Of a DNA stretch of 40,956 bases, positions 8,780-16,810 are shown piece after piece. The stretch covers positions 1-40,956 of the forward strand of contig PIVK01000026.1 of the NCBI GenBank assembly GCA_003354135.1. The letters run 5' to 3'. The first letter of the stretch is position 1. Each line of letters starts with the position of its first letter. This stretch comes from Rhodospirillales bacterium. GTDB taxonomy: Bacteria; Pseudomonadota; Alphaproteobacteria; Rhodospirillales; GLO-3. The translations under genes and the position numbers were made by a program. The notes under the pieces are model-generated. The model searched no databases. It saw only the letters and a program-made list of their open reading frames with translations, and was not told the DNA's origin.

Positions 8780-8981
8780 TGCGGTCCACCCAGGCCTGGA
8801 ACACCCGGGCCAGGTGGCCGGCGGTGCCCGGATCGAGATCGAGGTCGGTAAAACGTTTGTTTTCGCGAATCCTCAGCCTGAGCAGCTTCACGCCGCCATC
8901 GTAGTCGACCTCGGACACTTTGAGCTCCTTGCCCCACGGGGCGTCCAGGGTCTCGATGTCCGATACGGTGATGTCGTTCAC
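8772..8981 (-). CDS. Small conserved hypothetical protein upstream of ctaA
   Basis: A 69-residue soluble protein rich in acidic and basic residues, with phrases SDIETLDAPWGKELKVSEVDY and LLRLRIRENKRFTDLDLDP. The pattern suggests a small alpha/beta protein with a helical C-terminus (HLARVFQAWV). I recall similar short proteins in Rhodospirillales but cannot name a function. The ATG at 8981 follows a GGAACCGGAGTG stretch. The stop overlaps the ctaA start by eight bases, so co-translation with haem A synthase is likely, and a role near haem or oxidase assembly is only an inference from position. Confidence 0.7.
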   Translation of the reverse strand: MNDITVSDIETLDAPWGKELKVSEVDYDGGVKLLRLRIRENKRFTDLDLDPGTAGHLARVFQAWVDRNG

Positions 8982-8998
8982 TCCGGTTCCCCCTCTAT

Positions 8999-9055
8999 CC
9001 CTTTTGGGCTTACCCTGCCCTTTTGGGCTTACCCGGCCCTTTTGGGCTTACCCGG
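8999..9055. repeat. Three 19-bp direct tandem repeats
   Basis: Three consecutive copies of CCCTTTTGGGCTTACCCGG, at 8999-9017, 9018-9036 and 9037-9055. The first copy has one change (CTG for CGG at its end). The third copy contains the stop codon of the dioxygenase gene (complement of TTA at 9048-9050) and its last codons. Each unit also contains the short dyad CCCTTTTGGG. The first two copies fill most of the gap before the next minus-strand gene. Confidence 0.9.
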
Positions 9056-9983
9056 CAAAAACCTCGCCCAGCGTCGTGCCCTTGATGCGATCGTAGTACC
9101 GAGCGCGGTAAATGAGGCGTTTCTTGGTCTCGCCGTCTTCGAATCCGGCCCGGTCATGAAGCACGTTGGTGCTCACCACCCCATGCCCCGGGGTCTGCCG
9201 GTGGCGGAATATATACGGCGAATCGCCGTTCGTCAGCCCCTCCAGAAAGGCGACGGCCTCCAGAGTTTTCGGATCGTCACGCCAGACGATGTTCCGCTTG
9301 CGCGTCGTATAGCGCATGTGCAGCGTTCCGTCCTGGGCGTCGACCGAGAACACCGGCCCGGTACGGGCCTCGCGGATCTCGCGGCCGTCCTCCACATTGG
9401 CTGGAATCGTCATACAGTGGGGATGCATGAAGGCCTCGATGTAATCCAGGTTTTCCTCGCGCATGAGAATGTAGGCGATCTCGTGGTCCAGGGCCGCGTT
9501 CTCGCCCCCGGCCTCCGAATCCTGGACGCAATAGAGGTTGAGGCTGCGGTTCTGCCGGTCCAGGGTGTTGTAGTAGCCGTCCGTATGCCAGGCGATCTTG
9601 CGGTTGGTATAGGGAATGTAACGCGGCCGGCGCCCTTCCTTGATGACCGTCAGCGCCGTGATGCCGTCGTCGTCGGCCAGCATGTTGGAGTCGAGCCGCT
9701 CGATCCCCATCCGCGTGCCGATCGCGCGGATCAGGTCTTTACCGGTCTCCGCGTTCACAGCCTTGGTCACGTACAGCGCCATGTTGGCCCTCCGGACCCG
9801 GTCGAGCAGCGCTTCGTATTCGGCGTCGGTGATGTTGAAAGGATCCGCAACTTCGACCGCCAGATCGCCCGCCGCCTTCGGATGCGCGTCGAGTTTCCAG
9901 TCGCGCCAGCGCTTGTAGGCCTCGCCGCTCGCCAGATCGAAGGGGCCGCTCTGCCCGGGCCGGGTCGTATCCACCGTCGTCAC
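9048..9983 (-). CDS. TauD/TfdA-family Fe(II)/2-oxoglutarate dioxygenase
   Basis: A 311-residue protein of the TauD family, which hydroxylates substrates such as taurine or other sulfonates using Fe(II), O2 and 2-oxoglutarate. The metal-binding His-X-Asp is seen in AWHTDGYYN (His133, Asp135). The distal His is in STNVLHDRAGF (about His276) and the 2-oxoglutarate Arg in RLIYRARYYDRI (near residue 289-293). The length is normal for the family. The substrate cannot be predicted. Close homologues are often labelled taurine dioxygenase without proof. It is transcribed divergently from dsrA across a 573-base region, which raises the possibility of a link to sulfur metabolism. The final codons overlap a 19-bp tandem repeat. 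Confidence 0.82.
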   Translation of the reverse strand: MTTVDTTRPGQSGPFDLASGEAYKRWRDWKLDAHPKAAGDLAVEVADPFNITDAEYEALLDRVRRANMALYVTKAVNAETGKDLIRAIGTRMGIERLDSNMLADDDGITALTVIKEGRRPRYIPYTNRKIAWHTDGYYNTLDRQNRSLNLYCVQDSEAGGENAALDHEIAYILMREENLDYIEAFMHPHCMTIPANVEDGREIREARTGPVFSVDAQDGTLHMRYTTRKRNIVWRDDPKTLEAVAFLEGLTNGDSPYIFRHRQTPGHGVVSTNVLHDRAGFEDGETKKRLIYRARYYDRIKGTTLGEVFAG

Positions 9984-10556
9984 AATTTGTTCCTCGCTTC
10001 CCTGCTTCCCACCCCCGACGGGAAGTCTCTAAACCTTCTTGACCCCGCCTTTATATTAGGGTAATCGAATATACTGTTATCATGGGAAAACCGTGATTGA
10101 TATAAGAAAGTACGCCTTGGGAGTTCTGGGAAATGCACGACACAGCTGGCGCCGGCGCCGTTTGGAACGAAATAATATTTCAACAAATGACCTGTTGCTG
10201 GGAAAGTGTGAATTGGGCCTTCCATATTAGCTCCCTTTAATATACAACCGCTGCGAAGCGACGCGTCGGGCGGCCTGACGCGTGGCGAAAAAAAGAACCA
10301 AGGCCGCGACAGGAGAGAGGATTTTAGGAGAAGAGCGTCCAGAAAGAATAGTCCTGTGCGAAAACAGGAAGGTCGGCAAAGCCCAACCTCGTTTTCACGC
10401 GCTCGGCACCGTAGGCTCCCCACTCTCGGGAGACAGGTGGACTGATCGACAGGAAATTCTCTGGGTTCGATTCCCGTAGTGGAGCGTTTCCCCACCACCG
10501 CACGTGTGCGCGATGGTGATCTGGAAACAAGCAGGAACTTTCTGTGGAGGAAATCC
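9984..10556 (+). promoter_or_regulatory. Divergent intergenic region and probable structured dsrA leader
   Basis: No convincing gene is seen in these 573 bases. The left part (to about 10250) is AT-richer and holds a dyad CAACA-N7-TGTTG at 10181-10197 and a TAATAT hexamer near 10238 that could be a minus-10 element. The right part is GC-rich with several strong hairpins: 10261-10283 (ten pairs with one G-U, three-base loop), 10352-10369 (six pairs, loop GCGAAA), about 10416-10432 (CTCCC/GGGAG) and 10493-10518 (CACCA/TGGTG enclosing CGCA/TGCG). The last ends 38 bases before the dsrA ATG. None matches a riboswitch class I know. Promoter position is inference. Confidence 0.45.
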
Positions 10557-11813
10557 ATGGCGGAAAAAATGCATGACACGCCGATGCTTGACGAGTTGGA
10601 GTCGGGCCCCTGGCCCAGCTTCGTGACCGGCCTTAAGCGCCTGGCCGCTCAGGAGGACAAGCCCTATGCGGATATGATGAAGGACCTGCTGGGGCAGTTG
10701 GAGCTCTCCTACAACACCCGGATGGGTTACTGGAAGGGCGGCGCCGTCAGCGTGTTCGGCTATGGCGGAGGTGTTATCCCCCGTTTCTCGGAAGTGGCCG
10801 ACAAGTACCCCGCATCCTCAGAGTTCCATACACTCCGTATCATGCCGTCCCCCGGCATGCACTACGACACCAAGACGCTGCGCAAGCTGTGCGATATCTG
10901 GGAGGAGTACGGCTCCGGCCTGATCGCTCTGCACGGCCAATCCGGCGACATCATGATGCAGGGCTGCACCAGCGAAAACGTCCAGAAGTCTTTCGATGAG
11001 ATCAACAAACTCGGCTTCGACATGGGCGGCGCCGGTCCGGCGGTCCGCACCTCGGCCAGCTGTGTGGGCATGGCTCGTTGCGAGCATGCCTGCTACGACA
11101 CGCAAGTAGCTCACATTTCGTGCGTCAACTCGGTGCTCGACGACATGCACCGCCCGGCCCTGCCGTACAAGTTCAAGTTCAAGTTCTCGGCTTGCGCCAA
11201 TGACTGCACCAACTCGATCCACCGTTCGGACTGCTCGGTCATCGGCACTTGGGCCGACGACATCCAGGTCGATCAGGAGGCCTTCAAGCAGATCGTTGCC
11301 GATCGCGGCCGCAAGGAGATCATCGACCAGGTGATCGCCATGTGCCCGACCCGGGCGTTGAGCCTGAACGACAACGACACCCTCGATGTCGACAATTCCA
11401 GCTGCGTCAAATGCATGCATTGCATCAACGTCTGCACCAAGGCCCTGTCCCCGGGCAAAAAGCGCGGCGCCACCATCTGTGTCGGCGGCAAGCGTTCGCT
11501 CAAGATCGGCGACCTGATGGGCACGGTTGTCGTGCCCTTCCTGCCGCTCGAGACCGAAGAGGACTACGAGGCTCTGGTCGAGCTGGGCGAGAACATCATC
11601 GAGTTCTTCGCCGAGAACGCCCTCGAACACGAGCGTTGCGGCGAGATGATCGCGCGTATCGGCCTACCGAACTTCCTGGAAGGCCTTGGCATCGAAGTCG
11701 ATCCAAATATGATCATTCACCCGCGTATCTCCTCCTACGTCCGCATTGACGGCGACGAGTGGGAGGAAGAGGTCGGTAAATGGAACCAGCGCAAGGCCGT
11801 TGCGGCCGAATAA
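10557..11813 (+). CDS. dsrA: Reverse-type dissimilatory sulfite reductase subunit alpha
   Basis: A 418-residue subunit, close to the 417 of Allochromatium vinosum DsrA. With DsrB it forms the cytoplasmic sirohaem enzyme that, in sulfur oxidisers, takes sulfur presented on DsrC to sulfite. The cluster-binding pattern Cys-X5-Cys (CVGMARC) then Cys-X3-Cys (CANDC) that coordinates the sirohaem-linked 4Fe-4S centre is intact. An inserted ferredoxin domain has CVKCMHCINVC. The ATG at 10557 has TGGAGGA just upstream. A longer in-frame reading from 10479 lacks family similarity. It is the first gene of the dsr cluster. The oxidative direction is inferred from the accompanying dsrEFH and dsrL. Confidence 0.97.
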   Translation: MAEKMHDTPMLDELESGPWPSFVTGLKRLAAQEDKPYADMMKDLLGQLELSYNTRMGYWKGGAVSVFGYGGGVIPRFSEVADKYPASSEFHTLRIMPSPGMHYDTKTLRKLCDIWEEYGSGLIALHGQSGDIMMQGCTSENVQKSFDEINKLGFDMGGAGPAVRTSASCVGMARCEHACYDTQVAHISCVNSVLDDMHRPALPYKFKFKFSACANDCTNSIHRSDCSVIGTWADDIQVDQEAFKQIVADRGRKEIIDQVIAMCPTRALSLNDNDTLDVDNSSCVKCMHCINVCTKALSPGKKRGATICVGGKRSLKIGDLMGTVVVPFLPLETEEDYEALVELGENIIEFFAENALEHERCGEMIARIGLPNFLEGLGIEVDPNMIIHPRISSYVRIDGDEWEEEVGKWNQRKAVAAE

Positions 11814-11853
11814 GGCCGACGCCCTCGGGAAAAAATTTGGAGGACACGTTAAG

Positions 11854-12927
11854 ATGAGTGACAAACCCCGGGTGCCCGATGAATGCGGTGTACCCAGTGC
11901 CAAACCGTTCATGCACCCGACGCTGAAGGCGAACTACGGCAAGTGGAAGTGGCATGACCGCCCGCGGCCCGGCGTCCTGCATCATGTGGCCGAAAGCGGC
12001 GACGAGATCTGGACCGTCAAGGCCGGCACCCCGCGCCAGTTGGACGTTTTCACTATCCATAAGCTGTGCGACATCGCGGACGAGTTCTGCGACGGCCACC
12101 TGCGCTTCACGGTGCGCTCGAACGCCGAGTTCATGACCCCCGACGAAAGCAAGGTCGACACGCTGATCGCCAAGCTCGAAGACGAGGGCTTCCCCGTCGG
12201 CGGCACCGGAAACTCGGTGAGCATGATCTCGCACACCCAGGGCTGGCTGCACTGCGATATCCCGGCCACGGACGCCTCGGGCGTGGTCAAGGCTCTGATG
12301 GACGAACTGATCGACGACTTCAGAAACGAGGAGATGCCCAACAGGGTCAAGATCACCACGTCTTGCTGTCAGATCAACTGCGGCGGTCAGGGCGACATCG
12401 CGATCAACGTGCAACACACCATGCCGCCGCGCATCAACCACGACATGGTCTCCAGGGTCTGTGAGCGGCCGTCGGTCATCGCCCGCTGCCCGGTCGCGGC
12501 CATCCGCCCGGCCATGGTCAGCGGCAAGCCGACACTGGAAGTCGACGAGAAGAAGTGCATCTGCTGCGGTGCCTGCTTCCCGCCGTGCCCGCCAATGCAG
12601 ATCAACCACGCGGAGTACTCCCGTATCGCCATCTGGGCGGGCGGCAAGCACTCCTCGACCCGCTCGAAGCCTGCCTTCCACAAGCTGGTCTCGGCCAATC
12701 TGCCCAACAACGCGCCGCGCTGGCCCGAATGCGCCGACGTGGTGAAGAAGATCCTCCGGGCCTACAAGGAAGATGGCCGTCCGTGGGAGCGGGTGAACGA
12801 ATGGATCGACCGCATCGGTTGGCCAAAGTTCTTCGAACTCACCGGCCTGCCCTTCACCAAGTTCCACCTGGAAACCTGGAAGGGTGGCCGTGAGGCTCTG
12901 AACGCGTCGTCTCAGGTCCGGCTCTAA
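11854..12927 (+). CDS. dsrB: Reverse-type dissimilatory sulfite reductase subunit beta
   Basis: A 357-residue partner of DsrA, the same length as in Allochromatium vinosum. The N-terminal half contains TTSCCQINCGGQGDIAINVQ, corresponding to the sirohaem-cluster region. The ferredoxin domain has CICCGACFPPCPP. The chosen ATG at 11854 follows TTTGGAGGA, and an in-frame extension back to 11746 overlaps dsrA and has no family resemblance. The 40-base gap after dsrA is typical of this operon. Together they form the alpha2-beta2 enzyme, whose sirohaem is expected to be amidated by DsrN encoded downstream. Confidence 0.97.
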   Translation: MSDKPRVPDECGVPSAKPFMHPTLKANYGKWKWHDRPRPGVLHHVAESGDEIWTVKAGTPRQLDVFTIHKLCDIADEFCDGHLRFTVRSNAEFMTPDESKVDTLIAKLEDEGFPVGGTGNSVSMISHTQGWLHCDIPATDASGVVKALMDELIDDFRNEEMPNRVKITTSCCQINCGGQGDIAINVQHTMPPRINHDMVSRVCERPSVIARCPVAAIRPAMVSGKPTLEVDEKKCICCGACFPPCPPMQINHAEYSRIAIWAGGKHSSTRSKPAFHKLVSANLPNNAPRWPECADVVKKILRAYKEDGRPWERVNEWIDRIGWPKFFELTGLPFTKFHLETWKGGREALNASSQVRL

Positions 12928-12963
12928 GCCGGCCCCACGAGACGGGAAGGAGAAAATCGAACA

Positions 12964-13323
12964 ATGAAAATCGGCGTTCTGGTCAACGAAGGTCCGTTCA
13001 CGCATCAAGCTTCGGACACCGCCTACCACTTCGTAAAGGCGGCCATTGAGAAGGGACACGACGTTCTGCGCGTGTTTTTCTATTACGATGGCGTGAACAA
13101 TGCCAACAAACTGTCCGAGCCTCAGGCCGACGACCGCAATCTGGTCAAGCTGTGGGGTGATCTGGCCAAAGAGCACAACCTCGACCTCGTCGTCTGCATC
13201 GCTGCTGCGCTCCGTCGCGGAATCAAGGACGAGATCCTGGCGGAAGGATTCCGGATTTCCGGCCTCGGCCAGTTGATCGAGGTCGGCATAGCCGCCGACC
13301 GCACGGTCATGTTCGGCGACTGA
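12964..13323 (+). CDS. dsrE: Sulfur-transfer protein DsrE
   Basis: A 119-residue DsrE/TusD-like protein. DsrE2F2H2 is a cytoplasmic hexamer that relays persulfide sulfur towards DsrC. The active-site cysteine is present in DLVVCIAAALRRG and is residue 78, the same number as in Allochromatium vinosum. The N-terminal phrase MKIGVLVNEGPFTHQASDTA is characteristic. A GGAAGGAG ribosome-binding site precedes the ATG. It is followed after 16 bases by dsrF. Confidence 0.95.
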   Translation: MKIGVLVNEGPFTHQASDTAYHFVKAAIEKGHDVLRVFFYYDGVNNANKLSEPQADDRNLVKLWGDLAKEHNLDLVVCIAAALRRGIKDEILAEGFRISGLGQLIEVGIAADRTVMFGD

Positions 13324-13339
13324 GGAAAAGGGAAGCAAG

Positions 13340-13771
13340 ATGTCAGAAGAACCCGATCTGCACTTCGACACCGAAGGCATCAAAAAGAAGTTCATGTTCC
13401 TGAACCGCAAGGCGCCTTACGGAACGGTCTACGCTCTTGAAATCCTTGAGATGGTGCTGATCTCTGCTGCCTTCGAACAGCATGCCTGCATCACCTTCGT
13501 GGACGACGGCGTCTACCAAATCGTCAAAGGGCACGACACCAAGGCCCTGAATATGAAAAACTTCTCGCCCATGTACGGCGTCATCGAAATGGAAAAAGAA
13601 GACGCCGACGGGGACGAGGACGAGGATATGGTTTGGCGCATCATCGTCGAAAAGGAATCCATGGAGGCCCGCGGCCTCACGGCGGACAACTTCTCGATCG
13701 ATGTCGAGGTGCTGTCCAGCGCCGAGTTGGCCGACGTCATCGAAGATATGGACGTCGTTCTCGGCGGCTAA
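13340..13771 (+). CDS. dsrF: Sulfur-transfer complex protein DsrF
   Basis: A 143-residue TusC-like subunit of the DsrEFH hexamer. Typical phrases are FLNRKAPYGTVYALE and FVDDGVYQIVKGHDT. It carries a very acidic stretch (residues about 85-97, EKEDADGDEDEDM), longer than I expect in the family. DsrF has a structural role rather than a sulfur-carrying cysteine in characterised systems. It is 16 bases from both dsrE and dsrH, with a clear GGAAG ribosome-binding site. Confidence 0.94.
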   Translation: MSEEPDLHFDTEGIKKKFMFLNRKAPYGTVYALEILEMVLISAAFEQHACITFVDDGVYQIVKGHDTKALNMKNFSPMYGVIEMEKEDADGDEDEDMVWRIIVEKESMEARGLTADNFSIDVEVLSSAELADVIEDMDVVLGG

Positions 13772-13786
13772 CGGAAGGTAATACCA

Positions 13787-14089
13787 ATGTTGCACATGAT
13801 GAATAAATCGCCCTTCGAGCGGAACTCCCTGGACAGCATGATCCGCCTGTCCAAAAAGGGCAGCCCCGTTCTCCTCCTGGAGGACGGTGTTTACGCAGCA
13901 ACCAAGGGAACGACGGTTGCAGATCAAGTGACCGCAATGGTGGGAGATCACGCTGTCTACGTCTTGGGTCCGGACCTCCAGGCACGGGCAATCGGCGAAG
14001 ACCGGCTTTTGGATGGCGTTACCGTTGTCGACTACGGGGGATTTGTCGATTTAGTCGTCGAACATGGCACCACTCAGTCCTGGCTCTAG
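13787..14089 (+). CDS. dsrH: Sulfur-transfer complex protein DsrH
   Basis: A 100-residue TusB-like subunit of DsrEFH, recognised by NKSPFERNSL and VLLLEDGVYAATKGT. The protein contains no cysteine at all. In Allochromatium vinosum DsrH a cysteine occurs about residue 20, and here that region reads SLDSMIRLSKKG. E. coli TusB also lacks it, so the protein is probably functional. The ATG at 13787 follows an AAGGTAAT stretch. Confidence 0.93.
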   Translation: MLHMMNKSPFERNSLDSMIRLSKKGSPVLLLEDGVYAATKGTTVADQVTAMVGDHAVYVLGPDLQARAIGEDRLLDGVTVVDYGGFVDLVVEHGTTQSWL

Positions 14090-14123
14090 GACTGATAGAG
14101 ATTGATCGAGAAGGAGAGTACCA

Positions 14124-14456
14124 ATGGCTTACGAAGTTAACGGCCAGACTATCGAACACGATGAGGAAGGCTACATCACCGACATCACGCAGTGGGTCCC
14201 CGAGCTGGCAGGCATAATTGCCAAGGAGGAGGAGGTCGATCTGACCGACGAGCACTGGGAGGTCATCAAATTCCTGCGCGAGTACTACGACGAGTACCAG
14301 ATTGCCCCGGCCATCCGCGTGTTGGTCAAGGCCGTCAAGAAGAAGCTCGGCCCCGAGAGGGGATCCAACAAGTACCTGTACGAACTCTTCCCGTACGGCC
14401 CGGCCAAGCAGGCTTGTAAGATCGCCGGACTGCCCAAGCCCACGGGCTGCATCTAA
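14124..14456 (+). CDS. dsrC: DsrC sulfur-carrier protein
   Basis: A 110-residue DsrC/TusE protein, the sulfur-carrying substrate of DsrAB and of the DsrMKJOP complex. The flexible C-terminal arm is complete, with the two redox-active cysteines ten residues apart (Cys98 and the penultimate Cys109) in CKIAGLPKPTGCI. True DsrC has both, whereas TusE keeps only the last. The body contains the phrase FLREYYDEYQIAPAIRVL. The ribosome-binding site GAAGGAGAG is strong. A large hairpin follows between this gene and dsrM, which may let dsrC mRNA accumulate separately. Confidence 0.97.
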   Translation: MAYEVNGQTIEHDEEGYITDITQWVPELAGIIAKEEEVDLTDEHWEVIKFLREYYDEYQIAPAIRVLVKAVKKKLGPERGSNKYLYELFPYGPAKQACKIAGLPKPTGCI

Positions 14457-14472
14457 GTTCGGTTTGACGTCG

Positions 14473-14508
14473 AAGGTGTGGGGAGCCGTCGTGGTTCCCC
14501 CACACCTT
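14473..14508 (+). other. Strong intercistronic hairpin between dsrC and dsrM
   Basis: AAGGTGTGGGG at 14473-14483 is perfectly complementary to bases 14498-14508, and AGCC/GGTT extends the stem inward (one bulged C, loop GTCGT). There is no T-run after it, so it is unlikely to be a full terminator. It may stabilise the dsrC end of the transcript or reduce read-through into dsrM. Confidence 0.7.
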
Positions 14509-14531
14509 GGAACAGCGGAGGCGATGCCGCC

Positions 14532-15272
14532 ATGTCGGTTCTCACGGTTGCGTACGCACTACTCTTCTACGCCGCGACGGCTATCCTGGTTCTGGGGTTG
14601 GCAAGCAAGATCTCCCAGTACGCCAGAACTCCCTCCCCCTTGAAGATCCCCACCACGCCCGCGCCTTTAACCAAGACCGGTGCCGGGATGCGTGTGCTGC
14701 GCGAGGTGGTTTTCTTCGAGAGCCTGTTCAAGTCCAACAAGTGGATATGGCTCTTGAGTGCGTTGTTCCACGCCTCGCTTGTTCTGGTACTGATGCGCCA
14801 CCTGCGCTACTTCACGGAGCCCGTGCCTCTCTGGGTGCTGCTGGTCCAGCCCTTCGGCGCCTACGGCGGGTTCGCCATGGTCATCGGCCTGCTCGGACTG
14901 TGGTACCGCCGCCTCGGCATCCAACGCATCCGCTTTATTTCAGCCCCCTCGGACCATCTCATGATCCTCCTGCTCGTCGGAATCGGCTCGAGCGGGCTCA
15001 TGATGCGGTTCTTGTCCAGAACGGATATCATCGAGGTCAAGGCCTTCTGCCTGGGCCTGCTGTATTTCGAGTGGCACCCCCTGCCCTCCGATCCGTCCCT
15101 GCTCGTTCACCTGGGTCTCGTCGCGCTCTTGATGATCGTGTTCCCGTTCAGCAAACTGCTGCATGTCCCCGGCATTTTCTTCAGCCCCACCCGCACCCAG
15201 CCCGACGATGCCCGTGAGCGGCGCCATCTCGCGCCCTGGGCGGCACCGTTGGACAACCAGCGCGACGCCTAA
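14532..15272 (+). CDS. dsrM: DsrM, membrane cytochrome b subunit of DsrMKJOP
   Basis: A 246-residue NarI-like membrane protein with about five hydrophobic helices, expected to carry two b-haems and exchange electrons with quinone. Histidines in membrane phrases include LFHASLVLVLMRH and LLVHLGLVAL. The start chosen is ATG 14532 with GGAGGCG eight bases upstream. A longer in-frame reading from 14478 begins within the intercistronic hairpin. With DsrK it forms the part of the complex that handles DsrC trisulfide or disulfide. Confidence 0.93.
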   Translation: MSVLTVAYALLFYAATAILVLGLASKISQYARTPSPLKIPTTPAPLTKTGAGMRVLREVVFFESLFKSNKWIWLLSALFHASLVLVLMRHLRYFTEPVPLWVLLVQPFGAYGGFAMVIGLLGLWYRRLGIQRIRFISAPSDHLMILLLVGIGSSGLMMRFLSRTDIIEVKAFCLGLLYFEWHPLPSDPSLLVHLGLVALLMIVFPFSKLLHVPGIFFSPTRTQPDDARERRHLAPWAAPLDNQRDA

Positions 15273-15313
15273 CGGGTAGACGTAGAGAGATACGAGCACG
15301 TAAGGAGCTGGCC

Positions 15314-16810
15314 GTGGCCAAAGCAAAAATCGAAGTCCCGCAGATCAAGACGAAGAGGGAAATGCCGTCCCTCCAGCCGGGTGCCATGGCGCATTCGAAA
15401 CCTTACGTCGCGGCCCCGGACCACCAGAAGCCCTTGGGGTTCCCTGGCGAATTGGTTGACAACTGGGAAGAGAAGGCGGTCGAGAAGCTGCGTGAACTTC
15501 TGGGCAAATACCGCTCGCTCCAGGTCTTTCTCGACTCTTGCGTCCACTGCGGCGCATGCACCGACAAATGCCATTACTTCCTTGGCACAAAGGACCCTCT
15601 CAACATGCCGGTGGCCCGCCAGGACCTCCTGCGTCAGGTCTACCGCAAACACTTCACCCCGGCAGGCAAGGCCTTCGGCGGCATCGTCAACGCCAAGCCC
15701 ATGTCCAAGGAAGTCCTGGACGACTGGTACAAGTACTATCACCAGTGTTCCCAATGCCGCCGTTGCTCGGTGTTCTGCCCTTACGGCATCGACACCGCCG
15801 AGATTTCCATGGCCGCGCGCGAGATCATGGACCACATCGGCATGGGGCAGAAGTACTGCAACGAGATCATTGCCAAGGTCTATAAGATCGGCAACAACCT
15901 GGGGCTCCCCGGCCCGGCGCTTAAGGCCACATTGGAGGACTTTGAGGAAGACCTGCTCGACGAAACCGGGATCGAGGTGAAGCTGCCCCTCGATGTCGAG
16001 GGCGCCGAGATTTTGCTGATCGCACCTTCGGCCGACTTCTTCGCCGAACCGCATATCGACAGTCTGTTTGGCTATGCCAAGGTGTTCCACCAAGCGGGCA
16101 TTTCCTGGACCCTGAGCACCTACGCCTCCGAAGCGGGCAACTTCGGCATGTTCATCGGTTCCTACGAGAACATGCATAAGATTTCCAACCGCATCCGCAA
16201 GGCGGCCATAGACCTCGGCGTCAAGCGCATCGTCTTCGGCGAATGCGGCCATGCCTGGCGCGTGGCTTACGCGTTCCTGAACACCCTGGCCGGTCCCTGG
16301 GACTTCCTGGATCCCAAGTATCCGGTGCCCCAGAGCATCATCGAGTTCACCCACGACCTCATCAGGCGGGGGGCGCTGAACCTCGACAAGACGGCCAACG
16401 ACCACATGACGCTGACCTATCACGACTCCTGCAACGTGGCCCGGGCCACGCGCATGGGGGATATGCCGGGCGGCCAGCTCATCCTGCCCCGCGAGGTCAT
16501 CAAGGCGGTCTGCAACAAGTTCGTGGACATGGACGCCGACACCATTGGCGAGAAGACCTTCTGCTGCGGCGGTGGCGGCGGTATTCTCACCGACGAATTG
16601 CTGGAACTCCGGGTCAAGGGCGCGCTTCCGCGCATGGAAGCCCTCGACGCCGTGGTCAAGCAGGAAGGGGTCACCCACATGGCCGCCATCTGCGCCATCT
16701 GCAAGAGCCAATTCAGCAAAGTTCTGCCGTACTACGGCCACGACATGGAGATGATCCAGGGCGTTCACCAGTTGGTCAGCAACGCGATCCAGCTGGGCAC
16801 GAAGGAATAG
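15314..16810 (+). CDS. dsrK: DsrK, HdrD-like iron-sulfur subunit of DsrMKJOP
   Basis: A 498-residue cytoplasmic iron-sulfur protein resembling the catalytic subunit HdrD of heterodisulfide reductase. Two 4Fe-4S motifs are near residues 75-86 (CVHCGACTDKC) and 145-155 (CSQCRRCSVFC). The CCG-type motif for the special catalytic cluster is seen as FCCGGGGG near residue 416, with further cysteines in YHDSCNVAR and AAICAICKSQF. DsrK is the proposed site where DsrC is oxidised or reduced. Translation starts with GTG at 15314 after AAGGAG, 42 bases after dsrM. Confidence 0.95.
   Translation: MAKAKIEVPQIKTKREMPSLQPGAMAHSKPYVAAPDHQKPLGFPGELVDNWEEKAVEKLRELLGKYRSLQVFLDSCVHCGACTDKCHYFLGTKDPLNMPVARQDLLRQVYRKHFTPAGKAFGGIVNAKPMSKEVLDDWYKYYHQCSQCRRCSVFCPYGIDTAEISMAAREIMDHIGMGQKYCNEIIAKVYKIGNNLGLPGPALKATLEDFEEDLLDETGIEVKLPLDVEGAEILLIAPSADFFAEPHIDSLFGYAKVFHQAGISWTLSTYASEAGNFGMFIGSYENMHKISNRIRKAAIDLGVKRIVFGECGHAWRVAYAFLNTLAGPWDFLDPKYPVPQSIIEFTHDLIRRGALNLDKTANDHMTLTYHDSCNVARATRMGDMPGGQLILPREVIKAVCNKFVDMDADTIGEKTFCCGGGGGILTDELLELRVKGALPRMEALDAVVKQEGVTHMAAICAICKSQFSKVLPYYGHDMEMIQGVHQLVSNAIQLGTKE

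Noticed and set aside
10416-10485. tRNA-like segment: GGGTTCGATTCCC looks like a T-arm, and AGTGGAG can pair with CCCCACT upstream (one mismatch).
   Set aside because: The span from the 5' to the 3' acceptor strand is about 67 bases, the D- and anticodon arms do not fold properly, the T-stem has a mismatch, and there is no CCA at the right place. It is kept only as part of the structured leader.
9980-10579. A 199-codon minus-strand frame across the tauD-dsrA gap.
   Set aside because: Codon use is unlike neighbouring genes, no family is recognised, and the region has hairpins and AT-rich stretches typical of control DNA.
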